In this document: positions 33,697 to 46,456 of the stretch, piece after piece
Layout: every line of letters begins with the position of its first letter
How positions within the stretch are numbered: position 1 is the first letter of the stretch
Assembly: GCA_011032825.1 (NCBI GenBank)
Contig: JAADJZ010000003.1
Span: forward strand, 620,001 to 684,000
Direction: 5' to 3'
DNA: 64,000 nucleotides
Source of the DNA: Massariosphaeria phaeospora
Taxonomy: Eukaryota; Ascomycota; Dothideomycetes; Pleosporales
Notes under the pieces: model-generated
What the model was told of the DNA's origin: nothing
Databases searched by the model: none
What the model saw: the letters and a program-made list of their open reading frames with translations, nothing else
Position numbers and translations under genes: made by a program

Positions 33697-36600
33697 TCAG
33701 TACCCAGACTCTTCGTATCCGCGCGCGTCATGGAACAAGTCGATCATGCAACCCGCGGACCAGGACTGCGTTGGACAAGAGTCGCCACAAAATGCACCGT
33801 CTTTCTGCGTGAGTTCCGTCAAGCCTGCCCACGGACTCTCCTGGATGGCTTTGATGCATCCTGCCAGGCGTCTGGTGACTTGCTGGTAGCTCTCAACTCG
33901 CTCATCGCCTGTCTTGCGTCGCTTCAGATCGAACTTGAGAAGGGCGCGAAGGAAGTACCCGGTTGGCCATACCCACTCCGGACCTTGGTGGTAGTTCCTG
34001 CCCTTGGAGGTATGGAAATCCGTCGAGTCCTCGCTGTTGATGTAGTAACCGCGGTAGTTGAGGTCAGAAGGATCGAGCGTCTTCATACCCTGGGGACCGA
34101 GCAGGGTTCTGTCCGCCATTTGTAGGGCATAAAGAGCATGGTCGGTATCGAACAGATCAGGCGCAACTGTCATGGCGACGGGGAAGTTTGGCCGGAGTTG
34201 ATAATCCTCATACTCTTTTCCGGAGCAATAGAGATCCTTGTAGATGCCACGGCGATTGATGACCTTCGGGTTGACGTCGTAGTCTGCATCCTCTTCCGGC
34301 GTGCGGGGGATGTAGTAGACTCGTTCGAAGTTCGCCTTGATCTTGTCTGCCCATTCTTTGAAAGAGATGGTCTCGCTGCCGTCAAGGGTGACGCCTTTGT
34401 ACTTGTATGCTCCTTGCTCGTAGAGTTCAGAGACCCAGCGGAGACAGCTGTACAGCAGTCCGATGCACTCAACCGGGGCACCATCTCGAGGTGTGCCCGG
34501 AACACCCTTGCTGCCGGCCTTTTCACTCTCGCCCATCTTGTCCATCCAGGTACCGCAGTTGAACTGGTTTCCGCCGAAGATCAAGCCGGTCTCCCAATCC
34601 GTCCAGATCTTGATGTTGAACCCTTCCGGCTGCATCTGGCTGTCGATGTCAGGACCAGCATTGTACTCCCGGAAGTCAAGCCCAGAAGCATGACGCTGTA
34701 GTACTTCCTGGATAATGTCCTCAATGGTTGAGGCCTTGGAGTAGGCTCGCTTGTCGGTGTATGGGAACCATGTGTCATCGTACGGCAGGAAACGTCGGTT
34801 GACTCGCTCCTTAAGAAGCTCAATGCCATTCGGGGCGATCTTGGTGTAGTCCTGGATGTTCTCAACGAACCACCAAACCGAGTCCCGAGAGTTATAGCGA
34901 GGGAGCTTACCACCACTGAGTAGGTTGGGAATCATGCCGTGCTTCAGAACACTCGCGAAGGCCAGAATGTGTTCCTTGGCATCTGCATATCGACCAGTCC
35001 CCATGAACAAACCGCGAGCAGAGATGCAAATGTCACGGCCCCAGCAACGGGCCCAGTCAACAGCAAAATGGGGAAGCCCAGCCGCCATGCTTGGAACACT
35101 TGTGTCTGGCCATAACGATGCGCTGTTCGTATATCCTGTGACCTGGATGCTGACTTGCGCGAGGCTGCGAAGAAATGCCTGCCCGTCGCGGATGTTGGGA
35201 CTCATCAACTCCATGCTGCGGTCGACCGCGGCATTGTATGCGGTCTGGATGACCATTGCGAAATACCGTGGGAGAAGAAAGCTGGGGACTTTCCGGATGG
35301 CATCGAAGCGCGCCTTGAGCCACTTTGCTGGCCCTGCGATGCGGTAGAATTTCCTCTTTTCCGCCATCCGCTCCAGACGGCCAACGCAATAGTCGAGAGC
35401 CCACTGTCCTTCTCGGAGATGGTTACACAGCGGGTGACCGAGGTTGTTCTCGTTGACAATGTCTCGCAGTATGCTCCACCAGCCTTGCAGACCAGCATAT
35501 ACCAGGGTTCCATGACCAGGCACGTTGTATGTTCCGTCCTTGTTGTTAGAAGAGTCTCGTTCCTCCGCATCGGACCGATAAAGTATGAAATTGAGATCCG
35601 TGAGGTTAACGTCTTTGAAGGCGGCCCCGGCACCACTAGTAACAAACTTGTCAAGCCCATCGCCGTGTTCCGCGGTTGGGACCGAAGTTTCGAAGAGCGC
35701 AATACTACCGGGAGGGAACTTCTCAGGAAGCTTAATCGTAGTCGAATCGCCCGCCGACTCAATCGAGATTCCACGGAGTTCTTTTGTCTGACTAGGCAAG
35801 CCCCTCAATGTCGTCTTGTCGCCGATAACGGTAGCCCTAGTCTCAGGACTGTTGTCAACCTCCAGGTTCCAGCTACCGATCAATTTGGCCTTCGTCCCAG
35901 GGAGGTTGGTTGGACCAAATCCTGCATTGCCATTGCCATAGCCAGGAAAAGCAGTATGCGCGATCAGGAAGTAACCTTTCCTAGTACGAGGGTTCACTCG
36001 GTGAACGGTGATGTACTCGCCATCGTGATGAATGTATGTCTCAACATACTCCTTCTTGCCCATCTCGACGTGGATCTGGTTCAGAAGCTTCCTGACGCCT
36101 CCAATGCCACCCTCGCCAGCCTGAACTTTGATAGGTCCTCCACTTGAGTTCGCTGAGGAATAAATCCTCTTCTCGTGGACAAGCTCAATGAGCTCAGGAT
36201 AGACCTCGTCGAAGCCGAAGACGCTGCCGGTGGCGCAAGAGCACATGGCGACTAAAGCTGCACTGGACAACGTGTCACGAGCGTCCCGTTTCTGAGCTGG
36301 CGTTTCATTGTCGTGCGTGCAGTCCATGAACAGAGCGTGAACAGGACTTCGCTTGATCTTCTTGATGACCTCGCGCTTGGCAGTGGTGGACTTGCTGGCT
36401 TCACCCGAATGTTCGGCATTCAGGACCTCATCCGTATCGAAGCTTCCGATTGGCACGCCACCATGGCGATGGACTAGTCGACTCAGCTCTTGCGTGCTCC
36501 ATGCTTGCATGCACTCCCTGATAAGTGCAGCGATCGCGAGACGCATGACGAACTTGAAGTCCATCTCTTCTGAACCAGAAAATAGCTCGGCAACCACCAA

Positions 36601-38425
36601 GATGTTCGAGTTGACTGACCTAGCTTGGTCTAGCATGTACTCTGCGAGGTGGATGGGAGTCGAATGGCAGTTGTCGATGCGGAAACCCTGGAAATACTTG
36701 GCCATCAAGCGGGTGTACTTGGCCATATGCTCCCAGAGATAGGGATTGTCCTGTGGGCCATCACCGTAACGGAGTTTGACGCAATCACCCCAGACAATGA
36801 CTTCTCGCCTCAAGTACGCACGGGACTTTGATCCAGCATTGTCCCTCATGGCATCGGCAGCCCATACCCAGCCATTGTTGACCAATGCCAAAGCTTCAGG
36901 ATTGTGCTTCTTCGTGGTCTCATTGAGCGGTAGGCGTGTGAAGTAGGGCTCGATAAGTGGACTAGAGTCGGTAATCTCGCCCATCTTGGGACCATGCTCG
37001 TCTAACCGGCAGTATTTGATTCGGTTGTAGAGCTGTTCCATGATCTCGGCCGCGTCACCATCGTATTCGCGATAGAGGTGAAGATTGACCTCGTCCAATA
37101 TGCGATGAATGGCGCCATGTGCTGCCCGCTGGTCGGGCGTACTGCTAGTACGGCTGTCGAAGCGACCAAAGAGCGCGCATAACAGAGCAGCACCGATAGA
37201 GGGGTCAGCATGGCGACGGAATCGCTCGCCCAACCTATCGCCTCCTTGCAGAGCATGGTCGACGAGCCAGTCGGCCTTCTGCTTCAACGACCAGTCTTTC
37301 ACGGTATCGATGCCGCGGATGCCTGCCTCGCCGAAACTGTCCTCGGGGAATGTTACTTGCCCTGATATCCATGCCTCGGCGATGGCGTTGGTATTCCTCT
37401 CCACATCGAGCACATAGTATTGCCAAAGCTTGCGCCCACCAAGTACGCGAGTCTTGACGCCATCCATGATCTTGAGGAGATCGTCGACGCTTCGGATTTT
37501 CGTTGGGAGTCTAAGTGCCTTGAGGTTCTTGCTGTACTCGAGGAGTCCGGTGTCGAGCTCGAGAGCCGAGGCCAACCACGGTGCAGTTTCGACATTGTAG
37601 CCTGCCTCAGGGTGCTCCTCTAGCCACTTGCTGTTGTTGGCCGTGTGGTTCCATACGACGTCAGTCATGGCGAGCATGTTGTACTGCTGCTGCATCTTGG
37701 CAACCATGCGAGCCACATCCTTCTCGCCATGGGGAAAGACCTGATCGTCGAACGCGTGCTGGTCGTATATGCTGTATGGCGAGTTGGAGGACCCTCGCAT
37801 CATCAGTGGCGTGAAGTGGACCATGTTGTAACCGCGCTCGCTGATGCCTCGAAGATGGTTGTCCCAATCGGTGGGGTAGCTGCCCATGAACTTCGAAAGG
37901 GTCGAGAAGACGATGATCGACTCGACGGGGACCTGCTGGCCGTGAAGGGTGAGGCGTGGACATACATCGATGTAGTATGTGGCTGTTCGCGTAGGCTTCG
38001 TTGGGGCGACGTCAGTGAATGACCATTGCGGCAGCGGCGTGTAGGTCGTGTAGAAGGAGTAGGCATTCGCTTCGTGGATGGGCACGTCGATCTGCGTGAT
38101 GCCATTGAAGTCAGGCTTGAGCCTGGGCAGTGTCAGTATGGGATGATACCGGCTGGAGGGGAGTGGGACGAAGCTCGTACCTGTATTCGTGGTAGTGGTC
38201 ACGCTGGAACTTCTCGCCCTTGGCCGGTATGTTCACCCAGAGACTGCCTTCACGAGTTATCGAGCTGGTGCCCTGGATCTGGAAGCGGACGACGTATGCG
38301 GGGTCGGTTGGCGGAGGCAGGTAGATGTAGGTTCCTGGCACGTCCGGAGCTCCAGCATCCGTCAATGGCAGCTGGTAGACAGCCTGGGGGGCTGCCTGCG
38401 GGGCTGGCTGCTCTGAGGTAGACAT
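33697..38425 (-). CDS. GDB1: Glycogen debranching enzyme
   Basis: Bifunctional 4-alpha-glucanotransferase and amylo-1,6-glucosidase that removes branch points during glycogen breakdown in the cytosol. Exons 38181-38425 and 33697-38122 (58-nt GT-AG intron) give 1556 aa, close to the roughly 1530 aa of yeast Gdb1 and human AGL. The N-terminal beta-rich domain is followed by the GH13-type transferase half: GYNMVHFTPLMMRGSSNSPYSI, then GFRIDNCHSTP with the nucleophile Asp, then VVAELFSGSEE with the acid Glu. The C-terminal glucosidase half contains VDWARCWGRDICIS, GGNQFNCGTWMDKMGES and PTGYFLRALL. An upstream in-frame ATG at 38449 would add 8 residues; 38425 has the better context (G at -3). Confidence 0.95.
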
Positions 38426-38866
38426 GACGTCGAGTATGCGGCTGAACATGAGGCAATTGGGTCGTTGGTGCGGTGGACTGGCTCGTAAACAGGTGTGAAG
38501 CGTGAAAAGGTGATAGGACAAGAAGTAGTAATGATGGCAACGATGCTTGGTGCAGGATGCTCGAGGAGGATGATGGAAGAGAGAAGAGAGAAACGAGGCG
38601 GCCGGCCGAAGTTTTATGCACAGCTCGCGGGGCGTGAGGCAAGAACGAGGGAGCAATTGCTCCTTCACGATGCGGGAGCAAAGGACACCGCGCAGGCGTC
38701 TTGGGTGGTTGCGCAGCGGCACGGCGCAGGAACGAACGTCTTCCCCGGGACCGGGAGCCGCTGATGTCACCGTGCGCCGCGGCCTGCAACATCCCCCCGG
38801 GCCCCAACGAAGAAGCTTATTGTTTATTCTAAACACCAGGCCCTGTGCCTATCAGGTTGATGCCAA
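38426..38866. other. Intergenic, GDB1 promoter region
   Basis: 441 bp, non-coding; a long antisense-compatible open frame upstream of GDB1 is not supported by any motif. Confidence 0.6.
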
Positions 38867-40561
38867 CTACAAGCTATAGAATTCGACAAATCTGCCCTTT
38901 GGCTGTCCGCCCACAAAGATATCTGCCGCCGTGTCCATGTCTTCAACACTAAGATCGAGCTGTGCTGCTACGATAATATTCCCTCTTCGCAACAACAGCT
39001 CAGACAAGAGACCCAGCCCTTCTCCATCCTGAACATAGCTCAGGGCCTCCAGCACGTCCATGGTCACACCCCACACGACGACCATCGCGTAAGCAAACAC
39101 GCGGTCATGCTTGCGCAGTGGCAACGTTTTAACATAGTCTACGCACATCAGAATGTTCTTTGCAAGCCGGAACATCTCGTTAGCCCTCGGCCCAGAACTC
39201 GGCCAGCAGGAAACTCCTGGCACATCTGTGCTGTCGGCGTGTACGTTACTCGACACGGACAAGTCGTCGAGGCGCTGTTCCAGTCTGAGCAGCGACAGGC
39301 GGGTTTGCCAGTAATATATAAGTGCTTCGAAGTCGTCGACAGACGCAAAATGCAGACTCTGACGGAGAGGCGATGCAGCATCCGGATCGCTTGAAGGGTG
39401 AACTTTGATGTTTCGCAATAAGCGTCCCTCAGCTTCAGAGTCCTGTAGCCTGAGAAGTGACTTCGAAAGCCTGAGCGGATCTACCAGTAGCTGATTCGGT
39501 GGAGACGGTTGGAGTCGCAACGAGCGGACGAGCCCCACGAGCCGCGGAATGCGAATGAAGAGCTCGCTGCCGAGAGCCTTGAGCTGGGCCCGATCGCTGT
39601 CGCTGCATCCTTTCCGATTGTTGGCAAAGTACGCGCGAGGAACACTCTCGAAGAGCGAGGGGGTGCCCTGGATACACGCCATGATGGCCGCATCGCAAGC
39701 GTGGAAGTCAAATATCTCTCTCGCAAGCTGCGTGACGGGATGGGTTGCCGGTCTTGCAGTCAAGATTGCAGCCAACCCTTCGACATGCAGCCGCATTGGA
39801 AAGCCATGGTTCTTGATAGCGCCCTGGAAATGAGCCAGCAGCGCCGTCGCCGCAAGCGTGTCATCGTTCAGCTTTCCGCGTGACTGCTTGATGTTCGTTT
39901 GCACAGCACTGAGGGCGAGCGCCAGGGCTTGGTAGCAGTCGCCAGAAGTAAGTTTTGGGACGCGTCGGGCGTAGGCGCAAGCTGCGACCACGGCTTTGAT
40001 AGACATGTCCAGGGCCCGCGTGTGCCCGACGTGGGCTGGCAGATGTCGGAACCATTCCTTATCTACCTTCTCGCACCGCAGCGTATCGACCGCGCGGATG
40101 ATGAGGACTGTCTCAGTTGACTGGGGAGTGTGAATCAGCAGCGTATCCTCATTCCGGCGCGCGGGATCTCCCTGATGGTTTGAAGAGCGCAACCTGGTCC
40201 TCGTGATAACCGTGCTTTTGACTACTTGCGCCTCGTCCTGTACAGTAGCTGGCTGCGTGCGTGCCACCGTCCGTGAAGGAAGCTCAATGACGATGCGCGA
40301 AACGAAGTCCCCGTCCCCTGTCCTCACAGGCCGAAAATCTGCAGTAGTTCGACCCAAGATAGTCTGCCGGACTACACACGGAAGCCCCAATCTCTTGCAT
40401 CGGTAGCAAGGCGTCTGAACCGTCCGGAGCTCTCCCGGATCCGGGATCTCAGCATCGCTCGGCAACTCGCACCGAATGCGCCTCTCACGACAACCCAGGC
40501 AGATCAAGCGCGAATATGCACCTCTCGGTCGCTTAGAACCTCCGGGTCTTGGCTCTGACAT
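38867..40561 (-). CDS. Zn(II)2Cys6 transcription factor
   Basis: Single-exon 564-aa fungal regulator. The binuclear zinc cluster is at residues 21-62 with all six cysteines (Cys21, 24, 31, 52, 55 and 62) and the basic RERRIR between them. The loop between Cys31 and Cys52 is 20 residues, longer than the usual 5-12. The middle and C-terminal parts are helical and resemble fungal-specific regulatory regions, with no clear fungal_trans signature. Target genes are unknown. It is downstream of and on the same strand as no obvious cluster, so it is probably independent of GDB1. Confidence 0.87.
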   Translation of the reverse strand: MSEPRPGGSKRPRGAYSRLICLGCRERRIRCELPSDAEIPDPGELRTVQTPCYRCKRLGLPCVVRQTILGRTTADFRPVRTGDGDFVSRIVIELPSRTVARTQPATVQDEAQVVKSTVITRTRLRSSNHQGDPARRNEDTLLIHTPQSTETVLIIRAVDTLRCEKVDKEWFRHLPAHVGHTRALDMSIKAVVAACAYARRVPKLTSGDCYQALALALSAVQTNIKQSRGKLNDDTLAATALLAHFQGAIKNHGFPMRLHVEGLAAILTARPATHPVTQLAREIFDFHACDAAIMACIQGTPSLFESVPRAYFANNRKGCSDSDRAQLKALGSELFIRIPRLVGLVRSLRLQPSPPNQLLVDPLRLSKSLLRLQDSEAEGRLLRNIKVHPSSDPDAASPLRQSLHFASVDDFEALIYYWQTRLSLLRLEQRLDDLSVSSNVHADSTDVPGVSCWPSSGPRANEMFRLAKNILMCVDYVKTLPLRKHDRVFAYAMVVVWGVTMDVLEALSYVQDGEGLGLLSELLLRRGNIIVAAQLDLSVEDMDTAADIFVGGQPKGRFVEFYSL

Positions 40562-41300
40562 TGTAAGTAACTAACAGGGGTTGCAGCTTATTTACAGACC
40601 GAGAAGAGAGCAGGAATTTATGTTGGAGAGAAATTGTTGTTCTGTAACGGTGGAAAAGGAGGAGCTCTGTGCTCTGCTCTATGAGTAAAGAGAGGGGTTC
40701 CCCTTATGTAAGCTAGTCTCTTCGGAAAACAGGAGGCTAAAATAGGCCCCAAACACAGCTTCTTTACGGAGTAACTTAGTAGAGAGGCAGATATACTGTC
40801 TACACAACCTGCTGCTGTCTACGGAGTCCTTTCCTTGAGCATTAAGACTGTAGTTTCGTATAACTCTAGCACATTTGCGCCGCGTCCAATGACCATAGCT
40901 TATTTACAGTGTAGAACTACAACGTCAGAGTAAAGTGCTAGTTCTGCATCTATGCACAGACGCGCTACCAACAGTATCACGTCCGCCGTCACCAGGGCTA
41001 AGCCGAGCCGCCGTTGACAAGGGTAAATAGCGCGGAACCACGTATCGCGCTGAGGACGGACGCGTGGACCGTGGACCGGGCGTTGCGCGCAGGTCCAAGG
41101 TATAAACGAACATCACATAGATAGTAAATAGTAAGACTGGAAACTAGAAACACAGTATATAGCCCCTAACAGCTGCCCCCTAATACACATATACAACTAC
41201 CCAATTGCTTAGAAGAGCCCTCCTTCCTGTCCAACCAGCCGTGACCACTTCCCCAAAGCTAAACTCCTCAGTGCCGTGCCACTCGCAGATCAGATCAGAC
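40562..41300. other. Intergenic
   Basis: No gene seen. Presumed promoter of the Zn2Cys6 gene and 5' flank of the hydrolase relic. Confidence 0.6.
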
Positions 41301-41660
41301 ATGCCATCTCCCCTCCCAACATTCCTCGTCTTGCTCGCAACGGCCGCCACCACCACCACGACCACAACAGCGTACCTAGTACCCAACCCGCCCGGGGCAT
41401 ACAATACAACGTCACACTAACGACCGGCACCCTCACCGACTACACGCGCACCAATAACATCGACCGCAATGCCTCAACGTCCCACGCCCCGGGCCCTAAT
41501 GCTCTCAGTCTTCCAGCGCGCAACATGCGCGTCCACTGTCCCCGTCCTATACATGCCCAACGCAACCACCGCGTACCAGGGCCCGTTTATGCAAGCGCTG
41601 CTGCTGTTGGAGGCTGCGGGGCAGGACGCGGCGGGTTTCGCGGGGGGGGGGGGTTGCTGG
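41301..41660 (+). pseudogene. Frameshifted relic of a secreted alpha/beta-hydrolase (PAF-acetylhydrolase-like N-terminus)
   Basis: The ATG at 41301 starts a signal-peptide-like MPSPLPTFLVLLATAATTTT followed by YLVPNPPGAYN. The frame is then broken by a tandem duplication of TACAA (41400-41404 and 41405-41409) and continues in another frame as VTLTTGTLTDYTRTNN. It shifts again near 41470-41500 and continues as RALMLSVFQRATCASTVPV and YQGPFMQALLLLE. Read across the shifts, the order matches the N-terminus of secreted fungal hydrolases of the PAF-acetylhydrolase-like type. The catalytic region is missing; after about 41640 there is a run of 12 G and no further similarity. The family name rests on my recollection of its N-terminal pattern. 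Confidence 0.55.
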
Positions 41661-42649
41661 GCAGTATTGTGCCGGCGAGGTTGGTGCGGATTCTGGCGGC
41701 GTATAGGACTGCGTGGATGGATGGGAGGGTCGTTGCTGCAGGGGCAGGAGCTGGATGGGTTTCTGGAGGTGGTGACCGTGACGAGAAGCAACTTTTAAAT
41801 TAGAGGTGTGCGAGAGCCGTGGGCGACTTTGTTAAGGAGCTCTCAGCCTTTGGGACAGTACATGTTGAAATGTTTTGTTACCTTTTGCGTGCGAAGGCGT
41901 TGACGTTTTGATAGGGACGAAGGGGTAGTGTAGACCTGACGATGGAGAGAGAGAGAGAGGATGTAAAGTGTGAGCACGCGTAAGAAAACAAGAAAAGTAG
42001 AAAAGAAGCGAAGACCAAGACACAGGCAAGCAAACCGACTCAGCTGTGGGTGGAAGGATCAAAAGCCACAAGTAAACTTTTGCATGAACTCATCCATCAC
42101 CACCCTATCCTCAATTATTTTCTATCGTACAGAGCCGCCATCCATCATCCACCCACCCACCCATACGCCCATTTGCATGCTCGACCGACCCCGTCTTCAG
42201 AACGCTGAGTGACATAGTGAAAAGTACGCCAGATGCAAAACAGGCAAGGCAGACCCGAAGCGAACCGCACAGCCCAGCCCAAAACTCCGTCGCTGACTCG
42301 CTGCTGCTATCTGATCTGGTAAACATGACGAATGATGCTGCCACAAGACCAAGCCAGCCAAAGCTGACAGCACGGCCGGGGGGGAAGGGGTATCGCGACC
42401 TCGTGGCACCGACCGATGGAAATGAGAACCGAACATGCAAAAAACTAGAAACGCAAAAATCCAAAGCCACCTTTTTATTATCATATCATGCACATGCTTC
42501 CCGCACATATCGCGGCTGATTAAAGGTGTCTTGCCACCTTCCATGATACCGAGAAAGCACCATTGTGAAGTTCAGGCGAGTCCAGTCATCACCCTGGCAA
42601 GTCTGCCGGGTTCGTTTGCCTGGCCCACTCGTTGGCATTATCGGATCCA
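41661..42649. other. Intergenic, 3' of the RhoGAP gene
   Basis: No gene supported. Contains a short GA repeat at 41946-41960 and A/T-rich stretches. Confidence 0.6.
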
Positions 42650-44916
42650 CTAGAATTTGATCGAGAAAGGCGAGCTGGGTGGATTGGTCAGATCCAGCCG
42701 AAATTGAGTGTCGGACCCAGCTCGGCCGTGTTGCGCCTGGGTTGGTGTTGCACTGTTATCCTCGTCGTCTGGTGGTGGAATCATGCTCAGAGTTGGCAGT
42801 GGACGTTTGGGAGTGTTATTGATCGTTTCGCGGCTATCCGCTGACGAGAGTCCGCGGTCAGCCGATGTGTCCCGACTGGAAGCCTCCCTTTCGCGTTCCC
42901 GCTCGCCGTCCCATTCCTTTGGCAATTCGCGTCTAGAGCTGGCTGACTGCTCGAAAGAATGGACGTTCGGGTTCGGCGGAGTAGCGCGACCGGAGACCAC
43001 GTTCCGATCTGAAGATATGCCTCGGATGGTAGAACTGGAACGATCCGTGGAGTTACTGCGTGCTGTGGAGGGCTTAAGTGCTTCACCTAGATAACTTGAT
43101 GAGCCCTTCGTTTTGGCAGATGGTCTGTGGCCATTATGGGCAGGCTCGGAGTGAGGTTGGGGATTGTGGGCTTCCAATAACTTCACCTCTTCAACTAAAT
43201 ACTCCTTTTCTGTCCAGCAGCCTTGCCAGCAATTGCGCCAATCTAGAATCAAAAATTGAAAGCAGAATGCTTCGATCTTAATCGCAGGTTGGAAACAAAT
43301 GCACAAATTGTTGTAGTTCATCTTGTTCAACTCTGAACAAGAGTGCAGGAGGCTGATATGGCAGGTGATGGCGAAAAGGAGGTAATAGTTGAAGGGCGGC
43401 AGCTTCGAAAGCTCATCTTTGAGCATCTGTGGCGTCGTCTTAGCACCCTGGCACTCTTGTGATATGCGCCCTTGCACGGCCTTGGGGAAAATCTCGTCAG
43501 GAAGGTTCCGCAGCCAATTCTTGAACAACGAGCCGATGACGTTTGGATCGTTGAGGTTATCGTCCGCAATCAGATCAATGTCACGATCTATAGATTGTCA
43601 GTCTACCCGGGTTGCAGCTTCTTGAGCACTCAGACATACCTTGATCGAACTTTTGCTCGTAGAACTTGACTTGATGGGCGGCTCCTGGGACTCGGTACAG
43701 ACCTTCCTCTTCGCATCCCCTCATGTTCAAATAACTGCAATCTCTTGATTAGCCCGCGTTCATGTTGACAGCGGTTTGTTGCTACTTACTCTATGCACCG
43801 CCATGGGAGCGCAGGCATCCAGAACTCTGTTTTATCCTTTGAATCTTCTAATCTTTTTGATATCCTAGTTGCCCTGGTTTGTTCAACCAAGGGGTTGTGT
43901 ATAATCTTGAATTGATACAGTTCTTTTGGGACCTGCGGATCACGCTCATGGTTGCTGGAGCTACGTCCCAGTTTGCCAAACACCCCTTTTCTTGCAGTTT
44001 CCATCTTATTCCCCATTTTACGAGCCCCAGATCCGAGACTCGACATCAGCGTGGCACCTCGACCCTCGTTATAGGAACTCGAGGCAACGGAGCTCTGCTC
44101 GGCTCTGTCTCTATGGGAATTGTTCTGATCGTCGCGTGGCAGGAGATGAGGGCCGTCGTGGCGGTCAGCGGACTGAGTCCGTAGTTTCCCAAATGATATA
44201 TTTTGGCGCCATGATTGACCCTTCTCTAGCGGAGCCGTCTTCAAGGAAGCAGTGTCGCCATTGTTATTCCATGCAGCCGTCGCATCGGGGGAAAGTTTCG
44301 CAGGTTGCGCTTTGTTGAGTTTCGCTCGAGTGGAAACATCCTCAACCTTAATGGATCTTGACCTTGAGAGCATTCCTTGTTTCTTAGGTTTAGGGGTCCC
44401 GTTCCTCGTATTCGAACTATCGACGTTATGATCCGTTGTGTCGTTGGACCTACCAGATCCACTATATGTCTCTGAGGCCGTAAGATCAGATTTGGTATCT
44501 ACTCTTGTTAGCACGCTGTGACCCGGCCGAGGGGGATCGTTCCTACCATCGGAGTTGGGCGTCTGTATGGGGCGGTTCAACTCGGGGGTGGATCCGCCCC
44601 GTCGGCCGTTGGCGTAGATTGTGGGTGGAGGCTCTTGGTCGGGCGAATGCCGTGTGGAGTTGTCTGGGTTGATTATTCGTGAAGAAGACCTGGTCGCCGA
44701 GAAATTGGAGAAAATGCTTTTGGAATCTTTGCGGAGCTTAGGAGTTGCGGGTGATTCTGGCAGACCGTGAAAGGGCGCAGTCGGTGTCGCAGTGTCAAGC
44801 TCATTCGCAAGAACGGTACTGGGTGAGCCCGGACTCCGTGGGCTCAATTGCATACTGGCATTCTCCTTCCCCCCCTTTGTCCGCATTGCCAGGGATAGAG
44901 AAGACGATTTTGGCAT
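42650..44916 (-). CDS. RhoGAP domain protein
   Basis: GTPase-activating protein for Rho-family GTPases, expected to act on polarity or actin. Exons 43790-44916, 43640-43734 and 42650-43587 (introns 55 and 52 nt) give 719 aa. Residues 1-300 are disordered, Ser/Pro-rich and full of possible phosphorylation sites. The RhoGAP domain spans about 345-550: PWRCIDYLNMRGCEEEGLYRVPG contains the arginine finger (about Arg390), followed by NVIGSLFKNWLRNLPDEIFP and LPPFNYYLLFAITCHI. The segment NNLCICFQPAIKIEAFCFQFLILDW is the usual asparagine-containing motif in this subgroup. The C-terminal 200 residues are again disordered. No PH, LIM or BAR domain is visible, so the subgroup remains uncertain. Confidence 0.87.
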
Positions 44917-46456
44917 TTTCCTCAGAATTTTCCGCGGGGTGTTGCAAGACTACTGTATCTTTAGCAAGGTTGTAGCATGCAAGCACTAATGCTCCGTCTG
45001 CTGGGTAAAATTACCTCAGTGAACGCGTTCGGTGAGTAGGTCTCGATCCGAGGGTGGGTCGGTGAAAGGTCCCTCCGAGGCGCGCGTGGTCGAAGTATCG
45101 AGGAGTTTAAGGGTCCCAGCGCATAGAGCGGGTGGTCTCGAGGGCAGTAGTCAATCTGGGCCATGGTTGTCAGCGTCGCCAGGGAAGGTTGGTCCCGACA
45201 TGCGGAGTATTAGAACTCAAGGGAAGGTAGTACGAACTGGGTGTTAGCAATCTGGCCGAGCGTTTTACGTAGTAGCCCTGCTGCTGTCCTTCCCTGCCCG
45301 GTACCCTCTGCAGGTATGTACTAACGGGCCTGCTGCAACGTTCGAGTCTTCTGCCCCAGACACAGTCAGGAGAAGCGCAAGTATGCAGGAACCCGCTGCG
45401 GGAACGGGCTCCAAGTCTGCACGACCTCCGCCTGTCCGAGATGTATCCCGTGGTATGCTCGACTCAGCGTGTGGTTATCTTTTCGGCGGCGCTGCGGTGG
45501 TGTGGGACGTTGCTGGAATCTGTGCCGCCCGCCCGTCAGCCTCATGGTCATTAAGGGAGCAGCAGAGCCATAGCCGACCATGCCGTGCAACATTGTGTCT
45601 ACCACGGCGCCGAAACAAAGGAAGAGGGGCCAGTCTCAGCGCTGCCATGGAGGAACACGTACCAGCTGTGCCTAAACAAGGGATGGTCGTCGACTGGGTT
45701 CGGCGAGGGACAAAGAGGCGTCGTCCCATGCGCGTGGGTGCGGGCCCGTTCAATAGAGGCGTGGAAACTATTTCGGGCAGGGGGAAGAGTGGGCCTCGTG
45801 CAGGCGGTTTCTAGGGCGTCGGCGGGGGGTGAGGGGGGGCGACGGCGGTTGGGGCAGAGCGAAGATGCGGCGGAGGGGGCGCCGGTGGTGGTGATGTACG
45901 AGGGTGAGTGTGACTGGGAAGGCGGTTCAAGTGAAGGGGAGTTTTGCACGTCTGATGTGACTGCACGGCGGAGGAGGGCGGCGGAAGGACGACGCGGGAG
46001 GCGTCCACGGGGGTCAGTGTCGGTGTCGGTCAAGGCTGCGCGGCGCGGCGCTACGGGTGCGGTGGGCCACGCGCAACTCAGGAACAAGGCCGGGCGGGCT
46101 GCGAACGGAGCGGCGGCAGTGGCAGCAATCGCAGAGGCAAGCAGTCGCGCAAAGGGCCAGCGCATGCAGCGGCGGGATCACTGGAGGCTAGCAGCGTACG
46201 GGATGGAGGTGGAGAGGGCCGAGCGAGAGGACGTCTGGGCGGTGGGAAGCCCGTCGAGGCCAGCGAGGGCCCGGTGTGCCCTGGCGCCGCCGAGCTGGAG
46301 CCGCGGACCTGAAACCGCAGACCGTTGCTGCTGGCGGTGGCTGCGGGCCCGAGCGCCGCCCCCAAGCCCCAAGCCCGGCAGTCCAAGGCATCGCTCATGC
46401 GACCTCACTACTACTGTCACCCCTCCCCCTCCTCCACCGTCCCCGTCGTACCCAGC
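44917..46456. other. Divergent region between RhoGAP and BET2
   Basis: 1.5 kb. 45,600-46,450 is very GC-rich, so long open frames occur on both strands by chance. They overlap each other and show no domain; not annotated as genes. Confidence 0.55.

Noticed and set aside
35155..36147. 330-codon frame antisense to GDB1
   Set aside because: Lies within a conserved debranching-enzyme exon; no signal of an independent gene.
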